This document shows, in pieces, positions 61,286 to 64,000 of a DNA stretch of 64,000 nucleotides (position 1 is its first letter; each line of letters starts with the position of its first letter). The translations under genes and the position numbers were made by a program. Source of the DNA: an uncultured Desulfobulbus sp. (GTDB taxonomy: Bacteria; Desulfobacterota; Desulfobulbia; Desulfobulbales; Desulfobulbaceae); assembly GCF_963664075.1 (NCBI RefSeq), contig NZ_OY760916.1, positions 4,560,710 to 4,624,709 of the forward strand, written 5' to 3'. A model generated the notes under the pieces. The model saw nothing but the letters and a program-made list of their open reading frames with translations. It did no database searches and was not told the origin of the DNA.

Positions 61286-62587
61286 TTATATCTGGGCGTG
61301 GCGATGGCTTTGGGCTATCAGCTCGGCATAGGCGCTGTAAAACCGATGCTCGTCAAGACGTGTTGGGGTGACGGCATTGGTCAGGGTATAATAATCAAGG
61401 TTGTGGTTGATGATCTTGGGACGCAGTGAACCATAGAGGGGCGTTCCCGGGAGCGGTGTCATCACCGTGATCATTGGCAGATCAATCGGGTGTTTGAGCA
61501 GGTAGTCGCTGAGCTGATCAAAATTCTTTTCGTCATACTCCGGATCGATAATGAAATCTCCCACAATGGTAATACCTAACGCATGGAGAATGGCGATCGC
61601 CTCGGTGTTCATTTTTGCCTGGTTTGCCTTGTGCATGGAGAGCAGGCTGCTGTCGTCGATGGCCTCAAAGCCGATGATCACTGCCCGTAATCCGGCTTTT
61701 TTCCAGAGCGCGAGCATTTCGGGGTGGCGGACCACGGTGTCTGATCTGATGTCGGCGAGAAACTGCTTGTTAAGCTCTGCATCGATAATGGCTTGAGCCA
61801 GGGCCGTGGCCCGTTCGACGGAACCAAAGGTGTTGGCATCAACAAGCCGGATCACGGGAATATCAGGGAGTAAGGCTAAATCCCGAACAACGGTTTGTGC
61901 TGATTTAAGCAGATAGTTTCCCCCGGTCTGACCGGCGATCGAACAGAAGGAACATCTGTGGGGACAGCCGAATGCCGAGGCGACAAAGCCCATGCGAATG
62001 CCCAGTTTTTCAAGCAGATAGTGATCCCGGTACCGCTCAACGAGGTTGAAGGCGGGCGGACGGCTTTCAACCAGATCTGCCTGGGTCGCGGGGCGCTGGC
62101 GCTGCACCACTGGTGTATCGGGAGTGACCGGATAGATCCCTTGCGGAAGGGGGTTTTGGTGCTCCATACCCTTTTCAAGCATGGCGATGAGTTCGCTGAA
62201 GGACTTCTTGCCGAGTCCACAGACAATGTAATCAACCTCTTTGCGGTTGAAAAAATTGGGATCATTACTGGCGTGGATGCCACCGACAACAATGATTGCA
62301 TCTGAGCTGGCGCGGACAGTTGCGGCAATCTGAACCACCGTGTTTGCCTCACAGGTTACCCCCGTGATACCGACAACATCCGGAGTATATTCTGTGAGTG
62401 CAGCCTGCAGTCCAGCCGGTTCTGCCTTGAGGTCGAGCAAGTGGACTGAGTGTTCCAGCAAGTTGCCTGCAAGTTCCTCGAGCCCAAGTGGTTCCCCTCG
62501 AAAAATTTGTTTGATCGAGGTGATACCATACCGTTCTTCGGGAATGCTGCGGCCACAGTTGGGCGGGTTGATTAAGAGTATATTCAT
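61286..62587 (-). CDS. B12-binding-domain radical SAM enzyme
   Basis: 433 residues. The N-terminal Rossmann-like cobalamin-binding domain (about 1-150) shows ILLINPPN, PDVVGITGVTCEANTVVQ and IIVVGGIHASNDPNFF. The radical SAM domain has C-x3-C-x2-C in AFGCPHRCSFCSIAG. The cobalamin domain lacks the DxHxxG of base-off binders, as many members do. Such enzymes catalyse methylations, ring closures or other radical rearrangements. Close coupling with the ketosynthase (3 bases) suggests action on an ACP-bound chain. The cobalamin operon at 33.6-37.2 kb could supply the cofactor. Confidence 0.87.
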   Translation of the reverse strand: MNILLINPPNCGRSIPEERYGITSIKQIFRGEPLGLEELAGNLLEHSVHLLDLKAEPAGLQAALTEYTPDVVGITGVTCEANTVVQIAATVRASSDAIIVVGGIHASNDPNFFNRKEVDYIVCGLGKKSFSELIAMLEKGMEHQNPLPQGIYPVTPDTPVVQRQRPATQADLVESRPPAFNLVERYRDHYLLEKLGIRMGFVASAFGCPHRCSFCSIAGQTGGNYLLKSAQTVVRDLALLPDIPVIRLVDANTFGSVERATALAQAIIDAELNKQFLADIRSDTVVRHPEMLALWKKAGLRAVIIGFEAIDDSSLLSMHKANQAKMNTEAIAILHALGITIVGDFIIDPEYDEKNFDQLSDYLLKHPIDLPMITVMTPLPGTPLYGSLRPKIINHNLDYYTLTNAVTPTRLDEHRFYSAYAELIAQSHRHAQI

Positions 62588-62624
62588 GCAGGTGGTCAGG
62601 TGTAGTCAATGCGCTGGAGTTTCT

Positions 62625-63683
62625 TCACATATTCGTTATGGGAGACTGCGCGCAGGCCGTTTCCAGATTTTTCCAGCAGGTAGGATCCGAGGCCAGGTAG
62701 TCGCCGGTCAACTGGTAGGCAGCACCACGGCAACCATAGCACTCTTCACTTTTTTCACAGGTTCCACAGGGACCCTTAATCGTCATCCGATAATTTTTCA
62801 AGTTTTGCACAATTTCACTCTGCTTCAGAATCTCGGCAAGTGGCTGTTGGCGAACATTGCCAAGGGCTATGGTCACCCCGACACAGGGCATCACATCGCC
62901 TTGGGCAGTGACAACGCAGGAGACCTGGTGTCGCATACAACGATTACCCACCAGCGGTGGCTGTGGCTCCCAGTCCCGACCGTAGTGCTCCCGATCAAGA
63001 GCTGAGAGGTGCCTGAAAAGATCGTGCAGTTCCTGGGGACTCACCTCAAGCCAGTTGTTTTTCAAGGCATTGGCCTGAGGAGTGAGCACTTCAAAGTACG
63101 GTTCGATCTTCTGCTGACGTAGCCATTGCCACAACTCGACCAACTCTCCCAGGTTCGGCTGACAGATAACCGTGCTGGCGGCGAGAAACAGCTCTTTAGA
63201 GGGGTAGCCCACGCGTTGCAGGCGTTGTATTGCCTGTTCGATGATGGCAAAGGCCCCTTTTTTTCCTGCCAAGTGGTCCTGGATAGAGGCATCCCGGGAA
63301 TTCATCTTCACCACGACCCGCACCCGTTCTTCAGCCAAGACCTGTGCAAGCTCATCCGTGATGCCGCTGCCGTTGGTGAAAAGTTCAATCTCCAAATGCA
63401 GCGAGCCGAGGAAGCGAACCATTTCGATGAGATGTGGATAAATCGAAGGCTCTCCTCCCAGGATGATGATTTTACGAGCCCCCAGAGCCTGAGCCTGCAG
63501 AATAATATCTTTGATCTCCTGGCGTGACATCTCCCCTGCAAGCGAGGGCTGCTCTTCCACATAGCAGTATTTGCAGCGGAAATTGCATTTTCGACTGAAT
63601 TCTATCTCCATGGACAGGAGTCGGTCGGCAGCGGCAGCGGTCCGTATTTCTTCCTCGGTGAATTCCAGGTTATAGAGCTGCAT
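62625..63683 (-). CDS. SPASM-domain radical SAM enzyme
   Basis: 352 residues. The radical SAM motif is C-x3-C-x2-C in EFSRKCNFRCKYCYVE, followed by the GGEPSIYP strand. The C-terminal SPASM-like region is cysteine-rich: CMRHQVSCVVTAQGDVMPCVG and GPCGTCEKSEECYGCRGAAY, which would hold auxiliary [4Fe-4S] clusters. SPASM enzymes typically modify peptides or, less often, carbohydrates. The gene is 37 bases before the B12-type radical SAM gene and 2 bases after the gene running off the window, so one operon is likely. Substrate unknown. Confidence 0.87.
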   Translation of the reverse strand: MQLYNLEFTEEEIRTAAAADRLLSMEIEFSRKCNFRCKYCYVEEQPSLAGEMSRQEIKDIILQAQALGARKIIILGGEPSIYPHLIEMVRFLGSLHLEIELFTNGSGITDELAQVLAEERVRVVVKMNSRDASIQDHLAGKKGAFAIIEQAIQRLQRVGYPSKELFLAASTVICQPNLGELVELWQWLRQQKIEPYFEVLTPQANALKNNWLEVSPQELHDLFRHLSALDREHYGRDWEPQPPLVGNRCMRHQVSCVVTAQGDVMPCVGVTIALGNVRQQPLAEILKQSEIVQNLKNYRMTIKGPCGTCEKSEECYGCRGAAYQLTGDYLASDPTCWKNLETACAQSPITNM

Positions 63684-63685
63684 AG

Positions 63686-64000
63686 TTAATATCCTTCAAG
63701 ATCCGTGAACGTATTGATTCTCTCCCAGCGTTGGACTTCCCGTTGGTAGCGTCCCTCCCAACCCCCCTTGCGCATGATCCGCCAGAAGTGCAATTTGAGA
63801 AATGGCTTAAAGGCAAAGCGCCAGATCGAGGTCCAGAGCCGCCCCTGTTTACGGGCCGGATCCGAAGGATTCCACCAGCCGATAACCTGCTGTCGTTGCA
63901 GCCAGAACTGGTATTGGAGGGCCTCCGAACTCAGGTATCTGGTACGGACATTGGCCCAGAGACCGCTGTATTTTTTGTAGTTGCTCTGATTGTCGATCAG
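63686..64000 (-). CDS. C-terminal end of a further B12-type radical SAM-like protein, cut by window edge
   Basis: The last 105 codons of a minus-strand gene whose start lies outside the window. The frame contains SEALQYQFWLQRQQVIGWWN followed by PSDPARKQGRLWTSIWRFAF and ends DLEGY-stop. The FWxQRQxxxGWWxPS block is typical of C-termini of B12-binding radical SAM proteins. The stop is 2 bases before the start of the SPASM gene, so both are co-transcribed. The family call is from the tail only. Confidence 0.6.
   Translation of the reverse strand: MIDNQSNYKKYSGLWANVRTRYLSSEALQYQFWLQRQQVIGWWNPSDPARKQGRLWTSIWRFAFKPFLKLHFWRIMRKGGWEGRYQREVQRWERINTFTDLEGY

Noticed and set aside
1..64000. CRISPR arrays, rRNA and tRNA genes
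   Set aside because: No regularly spaced repeats and no rRNA or canonical tRNA cloverleaf were seen, other than the tRNA-like part of tmRNA.

Overview
The window looks like a chromosome segment of a Gram-negative Desulfobacterota bacterium, most likely Desulfobulbales. This is inferred from the mix of genes: many complex histidine kinases, a sigma-54 activator, an anaerobic-type cobalamin branch, a PEP-CTERM protein, PagL, BamE-like lipoproteins and many radical SAM enzymes. No rRNA or marker phylogeny is available here. Most genes have balanced to moderately high G+C. One island at 49.2-50.9 kb is strongly AT-rich and foreign in character.

Layout. 0-5 kb: an NtrC-type three-gene signalling operon (histidine kinase, membrane PAS protein, sigma-54 activator) on the minus strand. 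5.5-8.2 kb: an ADP-ribosylglycohydrolase-fold protein, a SpoT-like HD hydrolase and a NYN-LOTUS protein. 8.2-11.6 kb: an OmpR/BaeS-type two-component pair, a methionine/histidine-rich lipoprotein and an exported MsrA-MsrB fusion, together a plausible envelope redox-stress unit. 11.7-19.3 kb: a MerA-like flavoprotein, a TVP38/DedA-type membrane protein, a BioB-like radical SAM enzyme, an NMT1-type ABC importer and two sugar transferases of the rSAM/selenodomain-associated type. 19.3-30.9 kb: a membrane sensor, pstCASB, a phosphofructokinase, phoU and phoBR. This is a complete phosphate regulon with putative Pho boxes.

31-37 kb: a double-Cache hybrid kinase and the late cobalamin genes cobQ-cobD-cbiB. 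37.2-39.8 kb: a 1.2-kb gene-free region and dnaA, a candidate replication origin. 40-48 kb: protoporphyrinogen oxidase, htpG, a BamE-like lipoprotein with pcm, a GspE/PilB ATPase, and smpB with tmRNA.

48.1-52.8 kb is a transposon graveyard: a truncated fic gene, fragments of ISKra4, ISL3 and IS4-type transposases, short inverted-repeat elements and one intact DDE transposase. It encloses an AT-rich pair, an LpxL-like acyltransferase candidate and an acyl carrier protein. 53-54.7 kb carries a CheY-like receiver and a PEP-CTERM protein.

55-64 kb is the most unusual part. PagL, an unknown protein, a BtrH-like acyl-transfer/protease-fold protein, an ABC-2 exporter, a lipoprotein and an ACP lie on the plus strand. 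They face a FabH-like ketosynthase, a B12-type radical SAM enzyme, a SPASM radical SAM enzyme and the end of another B12-type radical SAM gene on the minus strand. I read this as a candidate undescribed pathway that makes, exports and installs an unusual acyl product. Several families of small dispersed palindromic elements are scattered between the genes.
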